Shown here in pieces: positions 1 through 5,782 of a DNA stretch of 6,390 bases. The translations under genes and the position numbers were made by a program. Source of the stretch: JALYUA01 sp038229875 (lineage in GTDB: Bacteria > Acidobacteriota > Thermoanaerobaculia > UBA5066 > Gp7-AA6); the NCBI GenBank assembly GCA_038229875.1, contig JBBROA010000171.1:1-6390 (forward strand). The letters run 5' to 3'. Position 1 is the first letter of the stretch, and each line of letters starts with the position of its first letter. The notes beneath the pieces were generated by a model that was given only the letters and a program-made list of their open reading frames with translations, ran no database searches and was not told the DNA's origin.

Positions 1-216
1 CCGGCGCCCCCGCCCCCGCCCGTGGTCGAGGCCCGGCCCACCGCGCCCGGCCGGCGTCACGCGTGGGTGGGCGGATATCACCGTTGGGACGGCCGGAGCT
101 ACGTCTGGGTTCCCGGGACCTGGCGCGCGACCCCCCGAGGAAGAGGCGGCTGGGTCTCGGGCCGCTGGGTGCATTCGCGGCGCGGCTGGTACTGGCGCGA
201 GGGGCACTGGCGCTGA
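1..216 (+). CDS. YXWV/WxxGxW-repeat protein, 3' end only (5' truncated by window)
   Basis: The reading frame is open from the first base and stops at TGA 214-216, giving 71 visible residues. They begin with a proline run (PAPPPPP) and end with a repeat region rich in Trp, Tyr, Gly and Arg (HAWVGGYHRWDG, SYVWVPGTW, GWVSGRWVHSRRGWYW, EGHWR). This pattern is that of the YXWV-repeat family of small, usually exported or lipid-anchored proteins, whose function is not known. A GTG at 22 could act as a start, but a protein starting there would lack a signal peptide. The proline run before it resembles the linker after the lipobox in the next gene, so the real start is most likely upstream of the window. 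The last 52 residues match the downstream gene at 31 of 52 positions without gaps, so the two are tandem paralogues. The genes are 27 bp apart, on the same strand and probably co-transcribed. Confidence 0.75.
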   Translation, partial: PAPPPPPVVEARPTAPGRRHAWVGGYHRWDGRSYVWVPGTWRATPRGRGGWVSGRWVHSRRGWYWREGHWR

Positions 217-552
217 TTACGGCCGGGCTTAAAAGGAACCCGCATGAAAACAGAACGCTGGATCGCCGCGGGATTCTTCGCCGCCGCCCTGCCGTTGCTC
301 GTCGGCTGTCCGCCCCCTCCGGGCGGCGCCGTCTACGTCGCGGCCGGGCCGCCCGCGTTTCGGACCGAGTACGTCGGCGTCGCGCCGGGCCCGGACCACT
401 CGTGGGTCCGTGGCTATTACCAGTGGGATGGAGTCAGCTATGTCTGGGTCGCCGGCCATTTCGAGCGGCGCCCGCGGGCCGGCGCGAAGTGGGTGGACGG
501 ACGCTGGCGGCACAACCGGCGCGGCTGGTTCTGGGTATCCGGACACTGGCGG
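58..552 (+). repeat. Diverged tandem duplication of a 156-bp coding module (58-213 and 397-552)
   Basis: The 52-codon C-terminal module of the truncated first gene (58-213) recurs in the lipoprotein gene (397-552). At protein level 31 of 52 positions are identical with no gaps. The conserved positions are the Trp, Tyr and Gly residues, the WDG and SYVWV cores, the HxRRGW segment and the GHWR end. The part between (214-396) holds the stop, the gap and the second gene's signal peptide. This is an old gene duplication rather than a recent direct repeat. Confidence 0.7.
233..237 (+). promoter_or_regulatory. Ribosome binding site of the lipoprotein gene
   Basis: AAGGA lies six bases before ATG 244, inside the 27-bp gap between the two YXWV-repeat genes. 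It is the clearest Shine-Dalgarno sequence before any start in this window. It fixes the lipoprotein start and shows that the second gene is translated independently of the first. Confidence 0.6.
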
Positions 553-555
553 TAG
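244..555 (+). CDS. YXWV-repeat lipoprotein, complete (103 aa)
   Basis: This is a small predicted lipoprotein of unknown function. The N-terminus has a charged start (MKTER), a hydrophobic stretch at about residues 7-20 and a lipobox LVGC with Cys22, followed by a proline-rich linker (PPPPGG). It should therefore be exported by Sec and lipid-anchored at the cell envelope. Residues 52-103 carry the repeats: HSWVRGYYQWDG, SYVWVAGHF, KWVDGRW, GWFWVSGHWR. ATG 244 is well supported, with AAGGA at 233-237 six bases upstream and the signal peptide starting exactly there. The gene follows its truncated paralogue by 27 bp and ends 68 bp before the end of the converging phosphatase gene. The aromatic and arginine-rich repeats could bind wall polymer, polysaccharide or nucleic acid, but nothing in the sequence decides this. 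The family and lipoprotein calls are firm; the role is unknown. Confidence 0.85.
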   Translation: MKTERWIAAGFFAAALPLLVGCPPPPGGAVYVAAGPPAFRTEYVGVAPGPDHSWVRGYYQWDGVSYVWVAGHFERRPRAGAKWVDGRWRHNRRGWFWVSGHWR

Positions 556-623
556 AAGGGAAGGGATTTAGCTGTCCACTTTTCCCGGGGTAGCCGGCGG
601 GCGGCAGGGGAAAGGGAACGGAC

Positions 624-2588
624 TCAGAGCGGGTCCAGCACCTTCACGACGAGCAGCGTGCGGTCGTCTTCGGCGGGGTGGCCCGCCGCATGACCGTCGA
701 CGGCGGAGAGGATGGCCTCATGCAGCCGCGCGGGGTCTGAGTCTGCTTCGGCGCGCAGGAGCGCTTCGAGGCGCTCGAACCCGAACGGCTCTCCGGACGG
801 GTTCGAGGCCTCGACGATACCGTCGGTCAAGAACACGAGGCGGTCTCCCCCCGCGAGCGCGAACCGGCTCGTTGGAAAATCGGAGCGCGGCGAGATCCCG
901 AGAGGGAACGAGGGAAGCGAGATGCTCTCGACCGAGCCGCCCGAAAGAAGGTAGGGCGCCAGCTGTCCCGCGTTTGTCAGAGTCGCCGCTCCGGTCGAGG
1001 AATCGAAGGCAAGCAGGGCGAGCGTCATGTAGTTGCGCGAGTCCGTCGAGCGGTGGATGAGCTCGTTTAACTTGTTGAAGAGCGGCGTGCCCTCGAGGCC
1101 GGACTCGAGGAGTGTCGAGAGCCCCGCCTTTGCCATCGCCACGAGGAGTCCCGTCGAGAGCCCGTGGCCGGAGACGTCGCCGATCGCGACCGCGCTCCGG
1201 CCGTCCGGCATCTGCGCGTAGTCGTAATAGTCGCCGCCGATCTCGGCCAGCGGCTCGAAGCGTGCGAGAAGCGCCAGACCCGGGAGCGTGGCACCGGGTG
1301 CTGGAAGGAGCTTCTGCTGCAGCGTGCGGGCGATCGCGATCTCCGACTCGAGCCGCTCTTTCTTCGCCGTCTCGACCAGAAGCCCCTCGATCGATTCCGC
1401 CATACCGTCGAAGGAGCGCGCGAGGTCCCCGATCTGGTTCTTCGAACGAGAGTGAACCCGAACTGAGAACTCGCCGCGGGAAATCGCCTGCGAAGCGCGG
1501 GTGAGCCGGTTGACGTTGCGCGTGATCGTCCCCACGAGAACGAATGCGACGGTGAGCGCTGCGAGGTACACGAGCAGAAGGAGCGCCGCGAGGCCCCCGA
1601 AGATGCCCCAGAACACCCGCCCGATCTCGGGCACGCCCTGGGCGAAGAGCTGGTTTGCCAGCGCGCGGGGCGAGGTCTGCCCGATGAAGAGGACCACGTT
1701 GCGGCTGTTCGGCTCGGCCGAGAACGTCGCCGCCGCGCGGTCGACGTAAACGCCCGCCACCCACTGACGGTCGAAAAGGCTACGCGGAGTCCCGGCTTGT
1801 TTCGAGGTTGACGCCGTGCTCGGTTCCTCCGCCGTTTCCCCCGTCGCCGGCGTTGGCGGGGGCGCCTTTGTCTCGGGGGCGGCAGGCACGCGCGGTTCCT
1901 TCTTCTCCTCTCTCTCTTTTCTGGAGAAGTCGACGTTGAAGCCCCGCCCGCTGCGGGACGTTCCGACCTCGATGTTCACGCGATAGCCCGTGGACTCCGA
2001 GATCCGCCTCGCCCATCTCTTCCGGGGATCGGTCAGAAGAATCAACGCGGTGCGATTCCCTTCCTTTTCATGGGTGGGGAGCGCGAGCCAGCCCTGGTCG
2101 CCGGCAATCAGCGACCGGGGCTCCGTCAAGTTGCGCGCCCATGGCGCGTCCGCTCCGGGAGAGAGCCACGGCACATCCGATCGGGAGACGCGCCCGTTCG
2201 CGTCGATCGAGAACGACGGAAACTTCTCTCCCGACGCGACGGCCTCGCGGCTGGCGGCGAGCGCTTCTCCGTGCACGCGCGTCGCGACGATCTGGTGCGC
2301 GACCAGGTAGGCCCCGGCGAACAGAAGAGCTCCGAGCAGCGGAATCGGCACGATCCCGATCAGGAAATACGAAAATGCCAGGCGAAGCGTGAGCTTCCGA
2401 ACGATTGCCCGGAACGCCAGCACGACGAATCGGAAGAGGAGAACGAGTCCGGCCGCGCACGCCAGGTTGATCGCGACGATCCGCGCACAGCCCGACCCGG
2501 ATTCCCCGAGCTGCCCCAGCACAATCGCCGCCGCGAGCGACACGGCGAAAAGGATCAGCCAGTTACGCGTCGATTTTCGGAAGGCCAC
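624..2588 (-). CDS. Membrane-bound HAMP-containing SpoIIE/RsbU-type PP2C serine phosphatase (654 aa)
   Basis: This is a predicted metal-dependent phosphatase of the SpoIIE/RsbU branch of PP2C. These enzymes usually dephosphorylate an anti-anti-sigma (STAS) protein and so release a sigma factor. Three hydrophobic segments lie at about residues 10-27, 35-59 and 72-97. An extracytoplasmic region (about 98-325) is followed by a fourth segment (about 328-353) and a HAMP domain (about 354-402, with GEFSVRV and QIGDLARSFDGM). The catalytic domain runs from about 415 to 650. Its motifs are ARTLQQKLLP (420-429), EIGGDYYDY (D453), GDVSGHG (D471), TNAGQLAP, FLTDG (D589) and AEDDRT (D641/D642). All expected metal ligands are present, so it should be active. 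The arginine- and lysine-rich loop before segment 3 fits an inside location, which places HAMP and phosphatase in the cytoplasm. The insert at about 223-270 is charged and then Pro/Ala/Thr-rich. The start is GTG 2588, with no clear Shine-Dalgarno. No partner gene is in the window. The family is secure; substrate and signal are unknown. Confidence 0.92.
   Translation of the reverse strand: MAFRKSTRNWLILFAVSLAAAIVLGQLGESGSGCARIVAINLACAAGLVLLFRFVVLAFRAIVRKLTLRLAFSYFLIGIVPIPLLGALLFAGAYLVAHQIVATRVHGEALAASREAVASGEKFPSFSIDANGRVSRSDVPWLSPGADAPWARNLTEPRSLIAGDQGWLALPTHEKEGNRTALILLTDPRKRWARRISESTGYRVNIEVGTSRSGRGFNVDFSRKEREEKKEPRVPAAPETKAPPPTPATGETAEEPSTASTSKQAGTPRSLFDRQWVAGVYVDRAAATFSAEPNSRNVVLFIGQTSPRALANQLFAQGVPEIGRVFWGIFGGLAALLLLVYLAALTVAFVLVGTITRNVNRLTRASQAISRGEFSVRVHSRSKNQIGDLARSFDGMAESIEGLLVETAKKERLESEIAIARTLQQKLLPAPGATLPGLALLARFEPLAEIGGDYYDYAQMPDGRSAVAIGDVSGHGLSTGLLVAMAKAGLSTLLESGLEGTPLFNKLNELIHRSTDSRNYMTLALLAFDSSTGAATLTNAGQLAPYLLSGGSVESISLPSFPLGISPRSDFPTSRFALAGGDRLVFLTDGIVEASNPSGEPFGFERLEALLRAEADSDPARLHEAILSAVDGHAAGHPAEDDRTLLVVKVLDPL
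1896..1922 (-). repeat. 27-nt homopurine tract with GA repeats inside the phosphatase gene
   Basis: All bases from 1896 to 1922 are pyrimidines on the plus strand, hence purines on the coding strand, including a CTCTCTCTC stretch at 1908-1916. It encodes the charged segment RKEREEKKE (residues 223-231) at the start of the low-complexity insert in the sensor region. Such tracts can slip in replication, but this dinucleotide run is short and the gene is intact as written. Confidence 0.5.
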
Positions 2589-2658
2589 GGCGAGGGGATT
2601 GTACGAGGGGAGGGCCGAGAGCCGCTTCTCGGCTTCTCGATCCGTTGTTTCCGCTAAG
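2589..2658. promoter_or_regulatory. Divergent intergenic promoter region between phosphatase and the guaA operon
   Basis: These 70 bp separate the phosphatase start (GTG 2588, minus) from the membrane-protein start (ATG 2659, plus), so promoters for both directions should lie in or near it. On the minus strand, TACAAT at 2598-2603 differs from the bacterial -10 consensus at one base. It would start transcription only a few bases before GTG 2588, and I see no matching -35. On the plus strand no convincing promoter or Shine-Dalgarno is visible; TAAGAT at 2655-2660 resembles a -10 but overlaps the ATG. An inverted repeat occupies the middle. The promoter role is inferred from gene arrangement. 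Confidence 0.45.
2614..2633. repeat. Inverted repeat in the divergent promoter region (7-bp arms, 6-nt loop)
   Basis: GCCGAGA (2614-2620) and TCTCGGC (2627-2633) are perfect inverse complements around the loop GCCGCT. A competing fold pairs CGAGA+GCCG (2616-2624) with CGGC+TCTCG (2630-2639) with one bulged T, so the two hairpins exclude each other. No T-run follows, so it is not a standard intrinsic terminator. Between divergent genes it could be an operator for a dimeric regulator or a leader hairpin of the guaA operon. The symmetry is seen directly; the function is a guess. Confidence 0.4.
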
Positions 2659-3180
2659 ATGAAGACGCCCGTGAGCTTCTTCCGTCAGGCCGCACTTCTT
2701 CTCCCATCCTCGTTTCTGCTCGGAGTCCTGATCTTTCTGCTGACACACGGCCATCAGGACCCCGGTTTCGGAACTTATCCGTTCTTCGAGCAGTGGGGCG
2801 GCGGCTCGCTCGTCGCCGCCACGCCCGAAGGCCGATTTGTCGAGCAGGCGCTCCTGTTCTTCGTTCCGGTCTACCTGATCGCGCTCCTCTTCATCCTGTT
2901 CGTGGTCCTCGCCGAGCGCGGGCTGCTCGGGCGGCCGGAGCCGCGCGTCCGGTCGGCTTTCCGCGGCGCCTTCGAACCGGTTTTCGCCGGGATATTCCTG
3001 CTTTTGACCGGGTTCCTCGTGTGGCAGGGGGACCGGGTCGCCTCGCGACTGGCGCCCGGAGCCCTGGTCGCGCCTCTCCTCGTCGCCTTCGCGCCCTACG
3101 GCGCCGCCGCGCTCGCGGTCCTTCCGGCAGCGGTTCTCGCGGCGCCGCTCGTCCTCTTGAAACGCACGGACCCGACGTGA
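2659..3180 (+). CDS. Integral membrane protein of unknown function, first gene of the guaA operon (173 aa)
   Basis: I do not recognise a family. The protein has four hydrophobic stretches: about residues 11-29, 65-87, 107-123 and 136-167. The last is long and Ala/Leu/Pro-rich and may be one or two passes. A 35-residue polar loop with aromatic residues (GTYPFFEQWGGG) follows the first segment, and an arginine-rich loop (LAERGLLGRPEPRVRSAFRG) follows the second. By the positive-inside rule the arginine-rich loop is cytoplasmic and the first loop is outside. The frame is open far upstream (to 2389) but only as a shadow of the phosphatase gene. ATG 2659 is chosen because the encoded MKTPVSFFRQ leads straight into the first membrane segment; no good Shine-Dalgarno precedes it, and TTG 2599 is a weaker alternative. 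The stop TGA overlaps the guaA start (GTGA, 3177-3180), implying translational coupling. No enzymatic motif is visible. Confidence 0.7.
   Translation: MKTPVSFFRQAALLLPSSFLLGVLIFLLTHGHQDPGFGTYPFFEQWGGGSLVAATPEGRFVEQALLFFVPVYLIALLFILFVVLAERGLLGRPEPRVRSAFRGAFEPVFAGIFLLLTGFLVWQGDRVASRLAPGALVAPLLVAFAPYGAAALAVLPAAVLAAPLVLLKRTDPT
3177..3180 (+). other. GTGA stop/start overlap (membrane protein / guaA)
   Basis: The four bases GTGA hold the guaA start codon (GTG, 3177-3179) and the stop of the preceding gene (TGA, 3178-3180). With no Shine-Dalgarno in front of the GTG, guaA initiation probably depends on ribosomes finishing the upstream gene. The arrangement ties guaA expression to translation of the membrane protein. 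Confidence 0.7.
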
Positions 3181-4715
3181 AGCCGTCCAAGGCGATCGTC
3201 GTTCTCGACTTCGGGGGGCAGTACACCCAGCTGATCGCGCGGAGGATTCGCGACGCCCGCGTCTTCTCGGTCGTCCTCCCTCCGAACGCGTCCTCGGAAG
3301 AGATCGCGCGCTGGAATCCCGCGGGCGTGATCCTCTCCGGCGGGCCCCAGAGCGTCTATGAAGACGGCGCCCCCGTTCCCGCATCCGGGCTGCTCGATCA
3401 CGGTGTTCCCGTGCTCGGACTCTGTTACGGCATGCAGTGGATGGCGCACACCTCCGGCGGGGAAGTCGAGGGCGGCCACGGGCGCGAGTACGGCCGCACG
3501 TCCGCGAAGGTGATTCCCGATTCCGAGCTGTTCCACGGGCTCGAGGAAGCGCAGACCGTGTGGATGAGCCACGGCGACTCGGTTATTCGGGCGCCCGAGG
3601 GAGCCCGGATCATCGCCTCGACGCCCGAGACCGCGATTGCCGGATTCGAGAGCCCCTCACGCCGTCTGTACGGCCTTCAGTTCCACCCGGAGGTGCGTCA
3701 CACCGAGCACGGCACCGAGATCCTTCAGAATTTTCTCTTTCGCGTCTGCCGGGTACAGCCCGACTGGAGCGTGGCGTCGTTTCGTCAGGAAAAAATCGAG
3801 GAGATCCGGCGGCAGGCGCCCGACGGCGCCGTCATCTGCGCGCTGTCGGGCGGGGTGGACTCGTCGGTCACGGCGCTCCTGCTCCGGGAGGCCCTCGACG
3901 ATCGGGTGCACCCGATCCTGGTCGATCACGGCCTCATGCGGGCGAACGAAACCGCCCAGGTGGTAGAGGCGTTCGGACGGCTCGGAATCGCGGTGCACGC
4001 GGTCGACGCCGCGGAGCTGTTTCTGGCGCGGCTCGCGGGCGTGACGGACCCCGAGGAGAAACGGAAGATCATCGGTCGCACCTTCATCGAGGTGTTCGAA
4101 CGAGAGGCGAAGAGCATCCCCGGTGCGCGGTACCTCGCGCAGGGAACCCTCTACCCGGACGTGATCGAGTCGATCTCGATCAAGGGTCCCTCCGCGGTGA
4201 TCAAGACGCACCACAACGTCGGCGGTCTTCCCGAGAAGCTCGGGTTCCAGCTGATCGAGCCGGTGCGCGAGCTCTTCAAGGACGAGGTGCGACTGCTCGG
4301 CGCCGAGATGGGACTGCCGCGAGAATTCCTGGCGCGCCATCCGTTTCCGGGTCCCGGGCTCGCCGTCCGCATTCCAGGAGAGGTCACCCGGGACAAGGTG
4401 GCGATCCTCCAACAGGCCGACGAGATCGTCCTGGATGAGATCCGGAGAGCGGGGCTCTACGACGCGATCTCGCAGGCGTTCGCGGTGCTGCTGCCCGTGC
4501 GGTCGGTCGGCGTGATGGGCGACAATCGGACGCACGAGTTCGTGCTCGCAGTCCGCGCCGTCCAGACGACCGACTTCATGACGGCCGACTGGTTCCGGAT
4601 GCCCCACGACGTCCTCGATGCGATCGCCTCCCGCGTCGTGAGGCAGGTGCGCGGCGTCAACCGCGTGGTGTACGACATCACGTCGAAGCCGCCCGCGACC
4701 ATCGAGTGGGAGTAG
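3177..4715 (+). CDS. guaA: GMP synthase, glutamine-hydrolysing (512 aa)
   Basis: GuaA converts XMP to GMP using ATP and ammonia released from glutamine, the last step of de novo guanine nucleotide synthesis, in the cytosol. The N-terminal class I glutamine amidotransferase domain (about 5-195) shows ILSGGPQSVY, the nucleophile in GLCYGMQ (Cys83) and the QFHPEV pair His170/Glu172, completing the triad. The ATP-pyrophosphatase domain follows with the P-loop SGGVDSS (224-230). The C-terminal dimerisation domain has HPFPGPGLAVR, MGDNRTHE and the conserved end YDITSKPPATIEWE. The 512 residues match the usual length of about 510-525, and nothing is missing. The GTG start at 3177 overlaps the preceding stop by 4 bp and places MKPSKAIVVLDFGGQY at the expected N-terminus; in-frame starts further upstream would only add out-of-frame translation of the membrane-protein gene. 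No Shine-Dalgarno is visible, which fits translation coupled to the upstream gene. No guaB is in the window. Confidence 0.98.
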   Translation: MKPSKAIVVLDFGGQYTQLIARRIRDARVFSVVLPPNASSEEIARWNPAGVILSGGPQSVYEDGAPVPASGLLDHGVPVLGLCYGMQWMAHTSGGEVEGGHGREYGRTSAKVIPDSELFHGLEEAQTVWMSHGDSVIRAPEGARIIASTPETAIAGFESPSRRLYGLQFHPEVRHTEHGTEILQNFLFRVCRVQPDWSVASFRQEKIEEIRRQAPDGAVICALSGGVDSSVTALLLREALDDRVHPILVDHGLMRANETAQVVEAFGRLGIAVHAVDAAELFLARLAGVTDPEEKRKIIGRTFIEVFEREAKSIPGARYLAQGTLYPDVIESISIKGPSAVIKTHHNVGGLPEKLGFQLIEPVRELFKDEVRLLGAEMGLPREFLARHPFPGPGLAVRIPGEVTRDKVAILQQADEIVLDEIRRAGLYDAISQAFAVLLPVRSVGVMGDNRTHEFVLAVRAVQTTDFMTADWFRMPHDVLDAIASRVVRQVRGVNRVVYDITSKPPATIEWE

Positions 4716-5782
4716 CGCCGCGCGGCATCGCGAAAACGGCGGGTACCGGCGCGGGGCGGGCACGCGATCCTTTCCTGTTCCGGCTCGGCTGGTTCCTGAT
4801 CACGCCGGCGGTCCGCCTGAGGCAGGCGCTCGGACGGGCTCGCGCGGCTCTCCGCCCCGCGAAGTCCCGGGTGAGGCTCCGGTGGAGCCCCGCCGCGGCG
4901 TCCGCCCTCGCCCCGCTCGTGTGGACGAACGCCCGGGTCGTGCGCGAATACCTGCACGAACGCGTGTCTGGCCACCCGGGGTGCGACTGGGTCACCTGGA
5001 TGCTCTCCCGTTACGCCCGCGGCGCCGGCCTCTCCGCGCTCGTGCTCGGCGGTGGAGAGGGGTGGCTCGAGCGAGTGCTGGCGCGGGACCCGCGGATCGG
5101 AAAGGTGATGGGAGTCGACATCGCGCCCGAGGCCATCGAAGAGGCGGACCGGCTCGCGAGACAGGAGGGACTCTCCGGCCGGATTCTCCACGCCGTCATC
5201 GACCTCGATCGTGATCCGGTCCCGGGAGGGCCTTACGACCTGGTGCTCGCCCACGACGCCATCCACCACGTGCGCGACCTGGAAGGCCTCTTCGACCGCA
5301 TCGGCGGGGCGCTTGCCCCGGACGGGACGCTGCTGTTCTGCGAGTACGTGGGCCCGCGGCGGTTCGACTTCGACGCGCGCCGGCAGGCCCTTCTCGACGA
5401 CGCTCTCCGGTCGCTCCCGGAAAAATACCGGCGCCTGCAGGGCCGGAAGGGACTCGCGACCCGAGGGCACCGGACGGATCCCGTCGAGCTCGCGATCCGG
5501 GACCCGTCGGAGGCGGTGCGGTCCGACGAGATCCTTCCCGTGCTGCGCGAGTCGATGGACGTTCAGGAGGAGATCCCGTACGGCGGCGGGCTTCTCGCGC
5601 CGCTTCTCTTCGAGCTGATTCTGAACTTCGAGGCGGGAAATGCCGCGGACGACGAGATTCTCCGGACGCTGTGCGAGCGAGAGCGGTCGCTGATGGCCTC
5701 GGGCGATCTCCCGTCCGATTACGTCGTCGTCGCCGCGAAGAAGCGGGGAGAGCGAACGGTCGGAGGGTCAGGAACCGTCTGA
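4706..5782 (+). CDS. Class I SAM-dependent methyltransferase, substrate unknown (up to 358 aa)
   Basis: This is a Rossmann-fold methyltransferase (Methyltransf_11/12/25 type) that would transfer a methyl group from SAM. Motif I is ALVLGGGEGWLE (111-122), the acidic residue after strand 2 is Asp138 in GVDIAPEAIEEA, and motif IV is YDLVLAHDAIHHV (177-189). The strand after it, GTLLFCEYVGP (207-216), is typical. The C-terminal half has DPSEAVRSDEILPVL (266-280), a segment I recall from uncharacterised bacterial methyltransferases, some near polysaccharide genes. The substrate cannot be read from sequence. GTG 4706 overlaps the end of guaA by 10 bp and has no clear Shine-Dalgarno; the next in-frame GTG is 4871 (303 aa). 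G- or C-ending codons continue through the first 55 codons, and the arginine-rich N-terminus (residues 20-60) looks coded, so the longer form is preferred. The gene probably shares the guaA transcript. Its 3' end overlaps the converging aminotransferase gene by 15 bp. Confidence 0.87.
   Translation: MGVAPRGIAKTAGTGAGRARDPFLFRLGWFLITPAVRLRQALGRARAALRPAKSRVRLRWSPAAASALAPLVWTNARVVREYLHERVSGHPGCDWVTWMLSRYARGAGLSALVLGGGEGWLERVLARDPRIGKVMGVDIAPEAIEEADRLARQEGLSGRILHAVIDLDRDPVPGGPYDLVLAHDAIHHVRDLEGLFDRIGGALAPDGTLLFCEYVGPRRFDFDARRQALLDDALRSLPEKYRRLQGRKGLATRGHRTDPVELAIRDPSEAVRSDEILPVLRESMDVQEEIPYGGGLLAPLLFELILNFEAGNAADDEILRTLCERERSLMASGDLPSDYVVVAAKKRGERTVGGSGTV
5768..5782. other. Tail-to-tail overlap of methyltransferase and aminotransferase genes (15 bp)
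   Basis: The methyltransferase stop TGA (5780-5782, plus) and the aminotransferase stop (5768-5770, read TGA on minus) lie inside each other's coding sequence. There is no spacer that could hold an ordinary bidirectional terminator, so transcripts of both genes must run into each other or end within coding sequence. Confidence 0.75.

Noticed and set aside
1..22. C-rich simple repeat at the left edge
   Set aside because: It is coding sequence for a proline run in the truncated YXWV-repeat protein, similar to the linker after the lipobox in the next gene; it is not an independent element.
581..613. Possible bidirectional terminator between the lipoprotein and phosphatase genes (TTTCCC/GGGAAA with inner GCCG/CGGC)
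   Set aside because: The outer stem is only 6 bp around a long loop, the inner stem is 4 bp, and no T-run follows on either strand. Convergence makes termination here likely, but this structure is too weak to call.
718..1764. A 348-codon minus-strand frame within the phosphatase gene
   Set aside because: It lies in another frame of the phosphatase catalytic region. Its translation is arginine-rich low-complexity sequence without motifs.
2389..2658. Upstream extension of the membrane-protein frame, giving 263 residues
   Set aside because: The extra 90 residues overlap the start of the phosphatase gene on the other strand and look like arginine/serine-rich shadow sequence. A hydrophobic membrane segment begins just after ATG 2659.
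3657..4763. A 368-codon open frame on the minus strand opposite guaA
   Set aside because: guaA is complete with all catalytic motifs. The antisense translation is charged, has no recognisable domain, and is expected by chance in GC-rich coding DNA.
4457..5470. A 337-codon minus-strand frame opposite the guaA end and the methyltransferase
   Set aside because: It spans two well-supported plus-strand genes, has no family signature and starts at no credible site; it is a GC-driven shadow.
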